NCBI RefSeq assembly: GCF_030463565.1
Contig: NC_134675.1
Coordinates: 21,783,862 to 21,847,861, forward strand
Reading direction: 5' to 3'
DNA from: Pelecanus crispus
Lineage: Eukaryota; Chordata; Aves; Pelecaniformes; Pelecanidae
DNA: 64,000 bases
Below the pieces are notes generated by a model, which saw nothing but the letters and a program-made list of their open reading frames with translations, had not been told where the DNA came from and did no database searches. Numbering within the stretch: the first letter of the stretch is position 1; the number at the start of each line of letters is the position of its first letter. Made by a program: the position numbers and the translations under genes. Shown here one piece after another: positions 36,001 to 64,000 of the stretch.

Positions 36001-38662
36001 ACATCTCATCTGGGACACATCTGGGAGGGCTGCAGACACGATGCTCTCAGCAGTGTTCTTGACTCACACTTTAGGCTGGTGGAGTTTCACCCCATTTCTG
36101 TGACTTCTGCCTTCAGGGTCTTTGAACTCTCCTGCTGTGGTGCTTAGCAGCAGCAGTGTCTCCAAGTCAGGACTGGCTCTGCAGCTCTCAGAATGACTGT
36201 CTACACAGAGCAGTTTATGGGAGAAGCTCCTGCCAAAACCCTATTTCAGGAGAGCTGTTTGTAATAGCTTTCCTTTCAGATGTGTTATTAATAAATAAAG
36301 CTTTCTTCTGGAACAATTGGTGCTTTTCCAGTGTACAGTAGTTATTCTGCTATGCAACTGCTTATACTGGAAAATGGCTTCTCTACAGGAATGGCATGTG
36401 ATGAATGATGTTTATTCCTGTAAATTGGGACCAGCTTTGGGATGGGGAGGAAATCAGACATGAAAAGGAACTGCCAGTGGGAACATGCTGTGGGCCCATG
36501 CTCCAGTATAACTCTGGGGGATTCATCCCTATGGGATGCTGCTGAACAAGAGGTATAGCCTCAGCTCAGGGTCACCTTTTGCTCCACTTGGTCCTAAGCA
36601 GTGGACTTCATGAAGAGCTGTTTTCAGGGATTTTAAATATTATTCCCATTACTATATTGTAATTCAAAGTCCAAACCCAGTTTGCCAACTTCCAGGCCTG
36701 TCTTAGATGTCCAAGGAACCTAAATTAGTATTGCAGTTTCACCTTAAATTTCTCCAAACACGGATGCCATCAACAACCCTCAGCTGTGTAGACTACCTCT
36801 GTTCCCTGGAGAAATTTCTCCATTTTTCTAAGTCAAGGTGGAGAGCTAAGCAGACCCAGACATGAAATGAACACCTGGCTCTGCAAATCTGGAGATTCAA
36901 GGCAGGATGTTGAAATCACTGCACTCAACCCTCCAGCTAGAATTGTTTAGAAAGCTTATAAACTTCCTACCCACTTACTTCCTACCCTGCCTTGCTAGGC
37001 AAGCTATAATTTTTATTTTTAATGAAATCTTCTGAACATGTCACCATATTGCTCTGTCAAGTAGATCATGGGAAGGCGATGGTCAGAGGTATCTTCCAAA
37101 GGGAGATTTCACAAGGATGAATCCTGTCATGCTTTGACCCAGTGACCTCTCTTGGCCTAATGGCTTTTGCACCAGGTGACCCAGGCATCAGTGCAATGAG
37201 TGACTCATTACAGATTTGTGTGATTCATGCTTTTCCCCTTATTGGATTACACCATCCATCCTGGGATGGGTGAATCAATTTGGCTTGGGCAACATGTGGA
37301 ACCCATTGGTCCAGGTTTAGCCATTCAGCTGCTTAAGGAAAAATCTGGTTACTTTGTTAAACTTGGTTTTTAATAGGAAAAATTACATTGCTGGAGGCTG
37401 ATGCAGCACTCCGCAGAAGCCAAGGAGTTTATGAGCCTGAGTTTATTTTGTGTCACTAGAGACAGTAGGAAAACAGCTGAAGGGGAGCAGCCAAGGATCG
37501 GTTCGTCCTTTAAAATTTCATCTGTGTCTTTCCCCTGGTGTGTAGTGACGAGGGAGGGAGCCAAGCAGCAAGGCTGAAATGCAAACAGCAAACTTGGAAC
37601 CTGGGTATTGGTTTTGGATCCTGTCTAGAAATAACAGCCCAAGCACAGTGAGTTTCTTGTGGCACGTTGCACGGTTCTGCGGGAGAGAAAGGAAAGGAAT
37701 AAGAAAGTGACAAACATTACAGACAAGTGCTCTGTTGGACCAGGGTCAGAGGGCATGGGTTCAAATATTGGTTTATCCCTAGCTACTCCCATATTTTTGG
37801 GTCACAGAAGATATTGGAAGAAAAGACTGAGATTCATGGCATGAGCACAACAGAACAATGTTGTCACTGATTTCCCTGCCAAGCTGAGCTTCCTTTTTCT
37901 CTTTGAGCTTTCCTCTGGGCAACCAGCAGTTTCCATTGCCCCAAAATGCCTTGATTTTTTGACACTGTACAGATTGATAAGGGGTAGTTCACTCTAGGCA
38001 CTTTGACACCTGCTGTTTGATTCGTACTGTGATTGACAACAGAAGTGCCTTGCTTGGGCTTCAATAGCTTTGGCACTACCACCAGGAGGTCAGGCATGAG
38101 TTTTTGTGACAGATTTTTGGAAATTTCCTTTTTTCAAGCCTTTGTGCTCTGAAAGAGCATCTTTGAATGTCCATGCAAGGCACCACTAGAGGCATGGACA
38201 TCTTGCTGTGTCCACCCAACACTAGGAGAGCCGAGCAGCTCTGAGGTCCTACCTTGTTGTCAGTCTTACTGCTATATCCTTCCTTGTTTACTTCTACTGA
38301 CCCGTGGACTTCTTCTGACCACCAGGATGGGTACCAGTACTGGGGGAGACGGGCTTGTTTGGAAAACTGTTGCTGCTAATGCACATCTTTAATTGTTTTG
38401 TGCTTAGATCACGTGTCCCTGGAGTCCAGTTGAATGGTGTGGCAGGGCAATTCCTGTCTTGGTACAGAGAAGCTCCAGAACTGGGGCCTTTCAGCCCTTA
38501 CCCACACTTTGATTAGTTATTACTTCTGAAAAGATCTTCTGCTTCTTCCAGTGTTGCATCACTGTCCCTTCCCCAAGCTCCTTCCTAGATAATAACATGT
38601 CTGTCTGTTGGGAAAGCAATTACATAAGTCCCTATTGCTCATTGTAAGTTGTTGGATCTTGG
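36001..38662. other. Intergenic, nothing recognised
   Basis: No conserved frame or young repeat was recognised over 2.7 kb. AATAAATAAA occurs at about 36291 without an associated gene. Confidence 0.45.
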
Positions 38663-38812
38663 GCTGCAGTGATTCACCCTCACAAATCCCCGGGAAGGGA
38701 ATCCGATGTCACTCTCTCCAACTTACTGATGGAGAAGCTGAGGTGTGGAAAGGTGAAGGATTTGCTCAGCATCTGGCAGTGAGTCAGCTGCAGAGCCAGT
38801 GTCAGAGTGCCC
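38663..38812 (+). mobile_element. Ancient MIR-type SINE fragment
   Basis: TTACTGATGGAGAAGCTGAG, AAAGGTGAAGGATTTGCTC and CAGTGAGTCAGCTGCAGAGC follow the MIR core and tail in order (GATGAGGAAACTGAGGC, GTTAAGTAACTTGCCCA, AAGTGGCAGAGC). It is diverged, as expected for an element of that age. Confidence 0.7.
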
Positions 38813-40724
38813 ACCCCGGCTCCTCGGGCTTGCGTCTGTCTAGACTTTTCCAAGCACCAGCTTTGATGCTGGTGTTGCCACCATCTTCTGTCATCAGCCT
38901 GGGAGCCTAGACATCTCCACTCCCTTCACCAGTCGTGAGGAAATTTCTGTATCCTCAACTTGTAGCCAGAGGGGCTCATGCTGCAGACAGGAGAAATGTA
39001 CCTACCTACCTGGAGAACATCACACCTCCCCATGCCTCTTGCTCCTCAGCTGTCTCTCTCTGGTCTTATGGCCCTGTTCCCACCACCAGGGAAGGAATGG
39101 GATCCAGGACCCAGTCTAAATAAATCTCAATAAACCTACACCACAGAACACAGCATCTTCACACTGGTGGTTCAACAAATGGCAAAACAGCCCATGGGCC
39201 TTAGCTTAGGAACTGCCAAAAGAAAAAAAAAAACCCAACACACAGCTTCATTTCTGGCTGCGATGGCTTTGAAACAAAGTCAGGGTGAAAAGGACAGAGC
39301 GGAGTATAAAGGAGAGGGGAGTGCAGGAGAAAGCGAGACAGAGGAGCAGCTGTGGATCCTCCATGGCCTGGGTGATGCACAGCAACAGGGTGAGGGGAGA
39401 GGGTTACAAATGGGTGTCCTGAGCGCTGGTTTGCAAACCCCAGCCGCAGTGAGCATGCATGGGGCTGATGGAGTGCTTGCTGTAGTTCAGAGGGCCCCAT
39501 TGATGCTGGTGATACCAGACCAGGCCTGGGCACAAAGTAATAAGGAAAGTTTCCTGTCCCTGTAATTATGTTTGGACTTGTTTCCCTGCATTTGATTCCT
39601 CACAAGTTATTGCTTTCTTAACCACATTCCTGATTGCTCCTTGGGCTGGCTGCAGTTTCTGTATGAAATAAAGGCCCATTCACCACTGCACTAAAAAGCT
39701 CTGCTTTTTCAACAGGAAAGTTGATGGTTAAATAAGGGAAAGAGGAAAAGCCAGGCATCTGTGGCTTTGCAGAGGAGGTGGGGGAACAAATCCAGGAAAA
39801 GGGTCCCCCTCAGTCCTGCAAAATTTAGCCCTGCTGCTCTGCATCAAGCCCCGATGAGTTAAAGAGCCTGGGGAATTTTTTCTACTCACTTAACAGAAAC
39901 CAGATGCCACAAGTGGCATCCTGTTAGCAGCCCTCACCCCAGATGGTATGGACTGGGACAGCTTTCATTCAGGCTTTCCCGTAGAACTGGACCAGGGTGA
40001 TACAGGACGTTACTGAGGATGAAAAGGCAGCAAGGGTTGGTTCCTGTGAGGCTCAGTGAGCCTGTGGTCTCCTCGTCAAGGTCCTATGACGGGGATTGGC
40101 TCCACATTGGGGATCTCTCATGGCTTTTCTTCATAGCTTTCATGGGGACTGGGCTGGAAATGCTCTCCCAAAGCCCTGGGAGGGAGAGACAAACTAACAA
40201 TATACGAGAGTTTGGACCCACATACAGCTTTTCACAGAGAGAGAGGTCTGGTCTTGCTTCATGATACCAACTTTAACTGGGTAATTGCTGGAGTCAGGAG
40301 ATGCCTTGGCCTCAGCCCGCAGTACAGGTGTAGGGATCAAACCTTCCTGCCCCACGATTTTGCTGCAAAAGCACCTGCAGCCTCTGGCTTAGCACAGGAG
40401 CACTCATCACTTTGCCATCCTGCAGGAGCTTGGGAGGGAAAGCAAGCTGAAAGCAGGGTACTGTGATTGCACAAATGGGTTAAGACACTGGTCCATGCAT
40501 TTAGCTTTTAGGACCTCAGCTGAAGCTGGGCAGATACGGTCCCATGTTTTAGGTGGTAAGTAATGAAAACAGCAGGGGTTTGGGCAGGATATCTTTGCCA
40601 TGTTTAATTCCTCCTTTTTCTGAAACTCCTGAATCTTTCGCTCACCTATGCGAGCAATAAAGAAAATAAAGAAAACCACCCACTCTGTCTCACACTGGAA
40701 AGGAGGGGGGGAAAAAAAAAGTTA
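38813..40724. other. Upstream region of AQP3, nothing coding recognised
   Basis: No conserved exon was seen. Two AATAAA hexamers lie at 39117-39136 without an open gene before them, and an A-rich run lies at about 39222. The region could hold distal AQP3 regulatory sequence, but nothing specific can be shown. Confidence 0.4.
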
Positions 40725-40739
40725 GGTTTGAAGAGTGGG

Positions 40740-40820
40740 TGGAAGGGGTGTGGTTACCCAGGAGGCGTGTCAGGCATTGCTGAACTTATTTATAAGCAAA
40801 GGCAGCCCTAGTAGGGAAGA
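40740..40820 (+). promoter_or_regulatory. AQP3: Probable AQP3 core promoter
   Basis: About 100 bp upstream of the AQP3 start codon, a TATA-like TTTATAAG (40789-40796) lies 36 bp downstream of a GT/CACCC box, GGGGTGTGG (40745-40753), a motif bound by Sp1/KLF factors. Transcription would be expected to start near 40820, leaving a 5' UTR of about 70 nt before the ATG at 40889. The position was inferred from motif spacing only. Confidence 0.5.
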
Positions 40821-40888
40821 AACCTTGCTGATGCTCTGTCAGCTGCTGCTTTTTCCCCTGGTACTGCTTGAAGGGTGCCTCTGCTGCA

Positions 40889-57855
<16,967 letters not shown>

Positions 57856-58149
57856 GGAAGCTGCCACCCAGATCTGGCAGACGTTCATTACTCAGGACTG
57901 CAGTTGGCAAAGAGGAAGAAGGAGTTAAGAAGAGCTTCAAGAACAACAGGAAGAGGTGTTTTGGTTTTTTTTCCCTGTCTTGAGATATTTTAGCCTTTTT
58001 TTTGTGTATATTCCTGATGCATTTGCTTTAGACATTTTCCTGTGAGCCTTTCCCCAAATGCAGTATCATGTAATCTTTCCCTAGTAGAAGGGGGGTTGAG
58101 GACTGTGGGAGTCAGGAGAGAAGTGGGCATTTCTGTCCAACACCTCCAA

Positions 58150-58265
58150 CATGGTTAAGGAATCTAGAGCTCTTTTGGGCTGTGTTGCTGGCCTTGCCTG
58201 TGACCTTGGCAAACTGCTTCCCTCCAAACCTGTGTCCCCATCTGTAGAGTGGGGATTGTGCAAAA
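58150..58265 (-). mobile_element. Ancient MIR-type SINE in probable AQP3 3' UTR
   Basis: On the plus strand, TGTGACCTTGGCAAACTGC, CTTCCCTCCAAACCTGTG and CCCCATCTGTAGAGTGGGG follow the reverse complement of the MIR core (TGACCTTGGGCAAGTC, CCCCATCTGTAAAATGGGG). This is the best preserved MIR-like copy in the window. Confidence 0.75.
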
Positions 58266-60006
58266 TGTAAATTGTTTTGTTAGCAAGGAATGGAAACTCC
58301 TACATCCTGGAAAAAATTTGCATGTGATTCTACAGTGGATCAAATTCATGCTTGGTGTTGCTCTAAATTCAATGACTTGGCACCAGGAATGAATTTGTCT
58401 AAAGGATTTTTATTGGCCAAACTCTCTGTATCTCCCATGAATGCTCAGAACATCGTATCAATCAGCTGATCCATAATGTCAGAGCAGAAAGTGAGAATGC
58501 ACTGGATTTTACTTTAATATTAAGACAAAATGTTTACAAATCACTGCACCATGGTGTTCTAATCAAAATTTTTAATATTGCTAACTCCTAAAAGGATAAT
58601 ACATAGGAAATCCTTGTTCTAGCCAGGGGCTAACCTGGAAAGACAGCTTGACTCACCATAGCGGCCTTTCTAATTAATCAGCTTTGTATATAAACTGCAA
58701 GCAGCTAATAGCCAAGTTCTACTGGAAACATGGTGTTGCTAAAGTTGTCTGTGTTCATGTAAATTTCACAATAGTGTGTTTGTGTTTGGGTTTTTTTTTA
58801 ATAGACATATATAAATATACTCTTTAAAGCTGTTACTAAATATCAGGGTTGGGAAGAGTTAATTTAAAGATGTGTGGGAAGTGCCTATTCTCTGACAGCT
58901 TTGAGATACTGTTGGATTTTCCTGGGGTGGCCTTAGATTATGGCATTGTCTTCTTGGAGCATCTCCTTTTCTACCTTGCGGAATTACTGGGGTATCCCTG
59001 GTACTCACAGCTGAGGAACTGAGGTCAGGCACCTCCTGCACTAGCAGTGCTGGCAGCTCGGGGGATCTCTGGCTCTCCCAATTGCCATATTATTGCAGAG
59101 TATTTGAAACAAGCAGTATCAGTTGTGAAAATTTGTAGGTCCCATGCCACTGCATTAGATAAACTCTTTCAAAGCCTGTTTCTTTAATGTGTGAATTCCT
59201 TGAAATATGTAACTTTGTACACATTTCCAGTCACTAAAATGATGTTTTGGGGTTGTTTTGCTTTTTTTTAAAAAAAAGTCAATACCCACACTGTAAAGTG
59301 CTAGTGTTGGTTGTATTTTTAAGCAGCTGTCAGTAAAATTTGCCATGCAAAGGCAGTAATCTATAGCAATATCTTCCTCAAGCCCTTTTCCTCTTCAGCC
59401 TGTAAGAGCAAAATGCAATTAACCCTTTCAGGCAATACATCTACGTGCTCCATTTGTGTTTTATTCCTTTACCTTTTGGGCTGGGCTTTTGGGGCAGGTG
59501 GGAGGAGACAGGGGGGTGCCTGTACTCAGTACAAAGGCCAAGGTATAGGCTATTGGTGGGGTATTCTGCTGTCGGGCATCTTATTCTTCAGGCAAAAGGT
59601 ACAAGAGATCAGCATTTGTCCCTTGCCCTTTGTACCATTCAACTTCTCTTACTATTCTTTCAATTAATGCAGTTGTTCTGACTGCAATCCTACTCTGCAT
59701 TCAGTATACTGTCCAGCATCACCCAGAATATTTCACTTGTTACTTCTTTTTATTAGCTGTGCCATGCAAGGAAAAGTATTACAGACCTGAACCCAGTGCT
59801 CAAAGAATTACACAAACAGCTTTCTTTTAGCCTGTGTCCTCTGTAAATACAATTATTGTTGCTCTTTGGCTGATCTGTGTCCTGCTGTGTTTTTCCTGTA
59901 TTAATTATACTGCCTTAAAATAACTCGTAACTTCCCATATGGTGCCATACTAAACAAGTCAGTGAAGTCTGAATGAATGTGGTTTCCTGCAATTCACCAA
60001 CTAGAC

Positions 60007-60012
60007 ATTAAA
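60007..60012 (+). terminator. AQP3: Candidate AQP3 polyadenylation signal
   Basis: ATTAAA is followed about 20 bp later by GT-rich GTTGCTGAGTTTGTTTGG, as expected of a cleavage region. A second ATTAAA lies at 60649. Neither is confirmed, and a 2.1-kb 3' UTR would be longer than in human AQP3. Confidence 0.3.
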
Positions 60013-60030
60013 TGATTTTTAGCAAGAAAG

Positions 60031-63000
60031 TTGCTGAGTTTGTTTGGTACACTCTATCTGCAGTAAGCATGCTGCTTTATTCCGCTTCTGTCTTGAAAGT
60101 TCATCTCAAAATCTGCATAGAAGTCTTGTATGTTAATGTAATCAACTAACATAGCTGCAGAGGTTAATTCCCCTTTTTCTTCAAGACTTAGGCCTTTTTT
60201 TAATTTTGTTTTTTTACTCTTCTATCACATGGTGTCTTCAGCTGACTTGCTCAATGTATTGAAATTCTTACTACAGACCTTATGACTTTTGATTCAAGGT
60301 GTGGGATTTTGTGGGGTTTTTTGTTGTTGTTTTTTCTTTTATAAAATACCATACCAGTTTCAGGTCAAACTTTTTGTCTTAACCATATCCCCACTGTGTA
60401 AAGCTTCAGCTTTTCTGGTATCTGTTGGAAAAGCACCAAGCAGTGCTGAGTAGAGAGCCATTACCATGTGGAAAGGGGTAGGCTCAGCCTGCCATCAGCT
60501 GATGGGGACCTATGGAGAACTTAGCCTCACCTTCCAGAAGGGTCTGGCCCGTATGAGATGTGATTAGGGCAGCTCTTTGCTAACCATGCAAGGAGGGCAG
60601 TGCAGAGGACAGTTTGATATGCCAGATTTCGAGAGTTCTAAAAGTGTTATTAAAGTGTGGGGAGGGAAAGATGCAGTTAACTGCAGGTGGCATTTTCCCT
60701 GGCAGCAGGTACCCTTAAAGTGCTGCAAGTTGTGGTTCTGTTTGTTTTCAATTTAGCTGCCTTGAGAGAGCTTTTGGGTGTTATTCATCTGGCAGGCCCA
60801 TGCAAACTAGAAGATTGATTTTTTTTTTTTCCTCCTTTTTTCTCCATACCTAAATTTCAAAGGCAATGAATTATCTTGCAGTTAATGTCTTGCTTTTGGA
60901 GTCACTGGAGAGGTAAGACTCTTCTGGACAAATATAGTCATCTGGGTTTTAGGTCAGATGAACTCCAGCTGTCAAGCTACTGAAATAAGAAATAAATCTA
61001 CAAATTAAACTATTTGTGCTTGACAGGGAGAGTAATTTTTTGCTGGAACAAAATGTTAAAAGATGTTGTGGATTCTCTCTTGTGTGAGGTTTCAAATTAA
61101 GACTGGTTGTCTTGCAAAAAGGTCTTTCAGTTAAACTGCAAACCATACTCTTAAGAGCAAGTCCTGATGGAGGGAATTCCTAGACCTCTATATTACAGAA
61201 GGTCAAGTTGACAGGAATTGTCCCTTCTAACTTTAAAACCTACAAAATTTATAAGGCAGGCTGGAAAAGTGGCCAAGTATTCAGTTCCTCTTGGTTCTCA
61301 GGTGGGTCTAAGCTCTTTGCTGCAGGTGCTGTAATGCCCCAGGGAAACCTGCTTTTGGTTCCCCATTCTTCTGCTGCCTTGAGACACATGTGTCAGGAGG
61401 CTCTTCAGCTCTGTTTGCTTTGTCCATCTGTGAAAAGGCAGCAGCAGTGCTGATCTCTTCCACACCCTGCTCTGCTTTGCCTTGTGGGAGCAAGGTGGCA
61501 TCATGAATCAAAGGGCTGATGGTGCTAGGCACTGCAGTGCAGATGGGAGAATAATACAACCTCCCTTTGTGCAGCTCTTCTATCCCAAAATGAGTTTCAG
61601 CTCTTCATCTGCCAGTGGTGAGTGCTGGGGATGCAAGAGCTGGTTGGCAATTGGCTGACCACTGCCAAGCAGGTCTGGTGGAGCTGCACCAGAGCAGATT
61701 TCCACATGTGCCCAAAGGAGATCAGCTGCTTGCTCTCTTCCCTTCTCCCCATCACCTTCACCTTGGTTCATGACATCCTTTTCCATCAAAAAGAGCCACC
61801 TGGCAGCTCTCTTGGTCCTGTCCCCTTCTCCCAGGCTGTTATGGGAGAGAAACCCTGAAGCTGTTGCAAGGGCTTTATCCCAGGACAGGCCAAAGAAGAG
61901 AAGGACAAGTCTCTGCCTGCCCTCCTAGAATGAAGGTGAGGGATGGGCTCTATTGAGGAACAACACTGGCAAAGGCTGGGCTATGAAGTCTGTTTTATTC
62001 CTTGCTGCCTGCTGTAAGACCTTGGTAGTTCTGTGTGCTCAGGTTGTGCTTGTACTCCCAGCTCTCCTGTGCAGCTGAGGATTTTGCCTTCATCCTATAT
62101 CTCCAGCATGCCTGCAGTCCTGGTGTCTCCAGGGCATCCGAGTTTGTGAGCATTCAACTCTTTAGGAGCCTCTGTAGCCTTGTAGGAGCCTTGCACATGC
62201 GTCTTATTAAACCACCTTGTTTAGTCTTTACAATAAAAATCCTTCCTGGCACCACAAATTCCTTTTTGAGTGTGAGGTTCCTCTTCACTCTTCCCCATTC
62301 AAGCTCCAGTTCAGGAGCAATGTCCCTCATGATGCTTTTTTGGTGCAGAGTGTGCACTATGAGGAAGACATTAAGGAACTCCAGGTGTCTGCAACCCAGC
62401 TGCTGTCATGTGGTTTTTCACCACTGTAAAAGATTAATTTGGCTGGAGAAGCAAGCACAACCATCTCACTCCAGGGGGCTGGAGAATTATTATACAGCCA
62501 AATGAGCTTATCAGATTGAAAATATTTTGATATCTAGCCATATAATAATAATAAAAAAGCCACACTGGAAAAGGAAAGGTCAATAGCAGAAAGGTGTGAA
62601 AGCCACAGAGAGAACGACTCAATCATTTTAAAGGGCAACATTTTTAGTTACGAAGCAGCTGAAATATTCTGCTGGCAAAGTTTTGTGCAGAGGTGGATTC
62701 AAACAGTCTGAAGAAGAAATTAAAATTGGAGTTTCCTTGTTAAACTGTTGTAACAAGTTTAGGACTAAAAAGGTGGCTTTGATCTGTTGTTCCTAAAATT
62801 TCTAAAGAATTTTAAAAAAATCAGTATCCATCTCCATAAACCCATCTTGATATCTAATTGTCTTGGTTTATGAAAGCAGCATGTCTCTGCTAGCATCAAA
62901 GCCCTCCCCCTGCAAGTGAAACAACACAGACTGCATAAACAACTCAAAGTCTGCATTCACATTTAGATAGGTCTGTGCAGAAATGCTACCAAAACACATC

Positions 63001-64000
63001 CAAGCCAAGAGCTGCTGCACCACTGAATGAAACCCTTGATCCTATATTTACCATAGTTTCAGGCAGCCCTGCAGTACCTGTATCCCTTGAATTTGGGGTT
63101 TTTTTTTGTTTGTTTGGTTTTTTTTTACAAATGGTAGGTGTACAGAGGTGTCTGGTATTTTGGAAGTAAAACCAGCTGCACAGAGGAGGCATTGAACGAG
63201 ATATACAGACACCCGAGAAATTTTATGTTGTGGAATTATGCAGGTTATGAAATCCAACATAAACAACACTTACTGAAAAGTTACAACAACATGAATGAGA
63301 AGACAGCCAATTTTGGATCCTTTCCCTTACTGGGAAAGGTACCTAGTGGTATGTCAGTGATACCTGTGGGAAGCAAGTGGAAAATATCACCAAACAGATT
63401 TCTGCACCTGTGGAGCCCATGGGAATGTGGTCCTATCCCTTTAGATGTGCTTACAAATACCACTGAGTGGGTATCTGTGCTCGTACAAAGTATCTTGGTA
63501 ATCCTGGGTGCAAGTGATGTGGGAGTCTAAACTGTTGTGGGGTTTTCCTCTAATCCCCCCATCATTCATTGGTTGCACTGGGAATTTCAAGCACTGCCTT
63601 AAAACAGTCATTCCTGCAGGGGAGCCTGTAGTGGAGACCAGCCTCCCGCTCATCCCCACTCCTACATGAGAGGAGGTGGCTGCCCTTCAGCTGCTGTAAT
63701 TTCTCACCTCATGCTCAGCTTTCCCCCTTGGTGCCTGAGCTGTCTGTGCTTGCTGCCTGCAGTTCTGGCTTGCTAACCTCTCCATCACTGTCTGTGAGTT
63801 TGGAGGATGCAGCCAGGACATAAAACATATCTCACCCTCAGTTCCTGCAGCCTGGTGCAGTCACAGCAGGCCACTGCTCTCAGGTCCCAGTGCTGTGGTG
63901 GAAAAGCCTAGGAGGTAGGACAAGCATGGTGTGAGCTCTCCTTTGGTTGTACATTCTCCACGGCCAGTGAACTGCATGACAGGGCCTTTCTTAGCTGGAG
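60031..64000. other. Region downstream of AQP3, no supported gene
   Basis: AQP7 is the expected next gene by human synteny, but no aquaporin exon was seen here. The longest frames are 156 codons (62035-62505, plus) and 130 codons (63138-63530, plus). Neither has a motif or splice pattern I recognise. T-rich runs occur near 60815-60840 and 63098-63126. Confidence 0.45.

Larger units (their letters stand above)
57856..60030 (+). other. AQP3: Probable AQP3 3' UTR
   Basis: No new open gene follows the stop codon. The stretch is AT-rich in parts, with TTTTTAATAGACATATATA-type sequence near 58795. No AATAAA was seen in the first 2 kb, so the true 3' end is uncertain. A MIR-type SINE lies within it. 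Confidence 0.45.

Noticed and set aside
36285..36300. AATAAATAAA as a gene terminator
   Set aside because: No open gene or exon precedes it on the plus strand. Such hexamers are common in AT-rich intergenic DNA.

Overview
The window is vertebrate nuclear DNA and almost certainly avian. The evidence is several CR1 LINEs with the bird-type ATTCTATG 3' tail, bird-type ERVL solo LTRs, old MIR-type SINEs, and a split aquaporin gene with canonical GT-AG introns. The human counterpart of the AQP3/NOL6 neighbourhood is 9p13, which corresponds to the bird Z chromosome. A Z location is therefore likely, but it is an inference.

The main gene is AQP3 (aquaporin-3, a plasma-membrane water/glycerol channel), on the + strand. 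Six coding exons between 40889 and 57855 join without a break into 292 codons, the same length as human AQP3. Its first intron is 12.4 kb and full of retroelement debris: an ERV LTR split by a CR1, an ERVL solo LTR, and a 1.1-kb LTR of another family. Intron 3 carries a further ERVL solo LTR.

At the left edge, on the - strand, two exons (1370-1471 and 113-1) encode the conserved C-terminal part of NOL6 (nucleolar protein 6, ribosome biogenesis). No upstream NOL6 exon was recognised anywhere between here and AQP3. NOL6 is also in the opposite orientation to AQP3, whereas in human the two are tandem. This suggests a rearranged or partial NOL6, or an assembly join.

The 39 kb between these genes holds no protein-coding gene I can support. 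It holds: a 5'-truncated CR1 with an intact reverse-transcriptase ORF (2038-3345, -); the 3' half of an ERVL provirus (8719-10914, -) with broken pol and an LTR reduced to about 21 bp; a CR1 with an intact 3' ORF (about 10988-11839, +); an ancient CR1 (about 13165-13835); an ERVL solo LTR (13962-14547, -); a long but broken CR1 (about 25990-28660, +); an ERVL solo LTR (35432-36000, +); and old MIR-type SINEs. Three of the four ERVL solo LTRs have perfect 5-bp target-site duplications.

Right of AQP3 lie its probable 3' UTR, with an old MIR-type SINE in it, and about 4 kb of unassigned sequence. I found no RNA gene, CRISPR array, bacterial feature or clearly new biological system. The unusual items are structural: isolated NOL6 exons, a collapsed LTR, a CR1 with two 3' tails nested precisely in an LTR, and CRE-bearing LTRs around AQP3.
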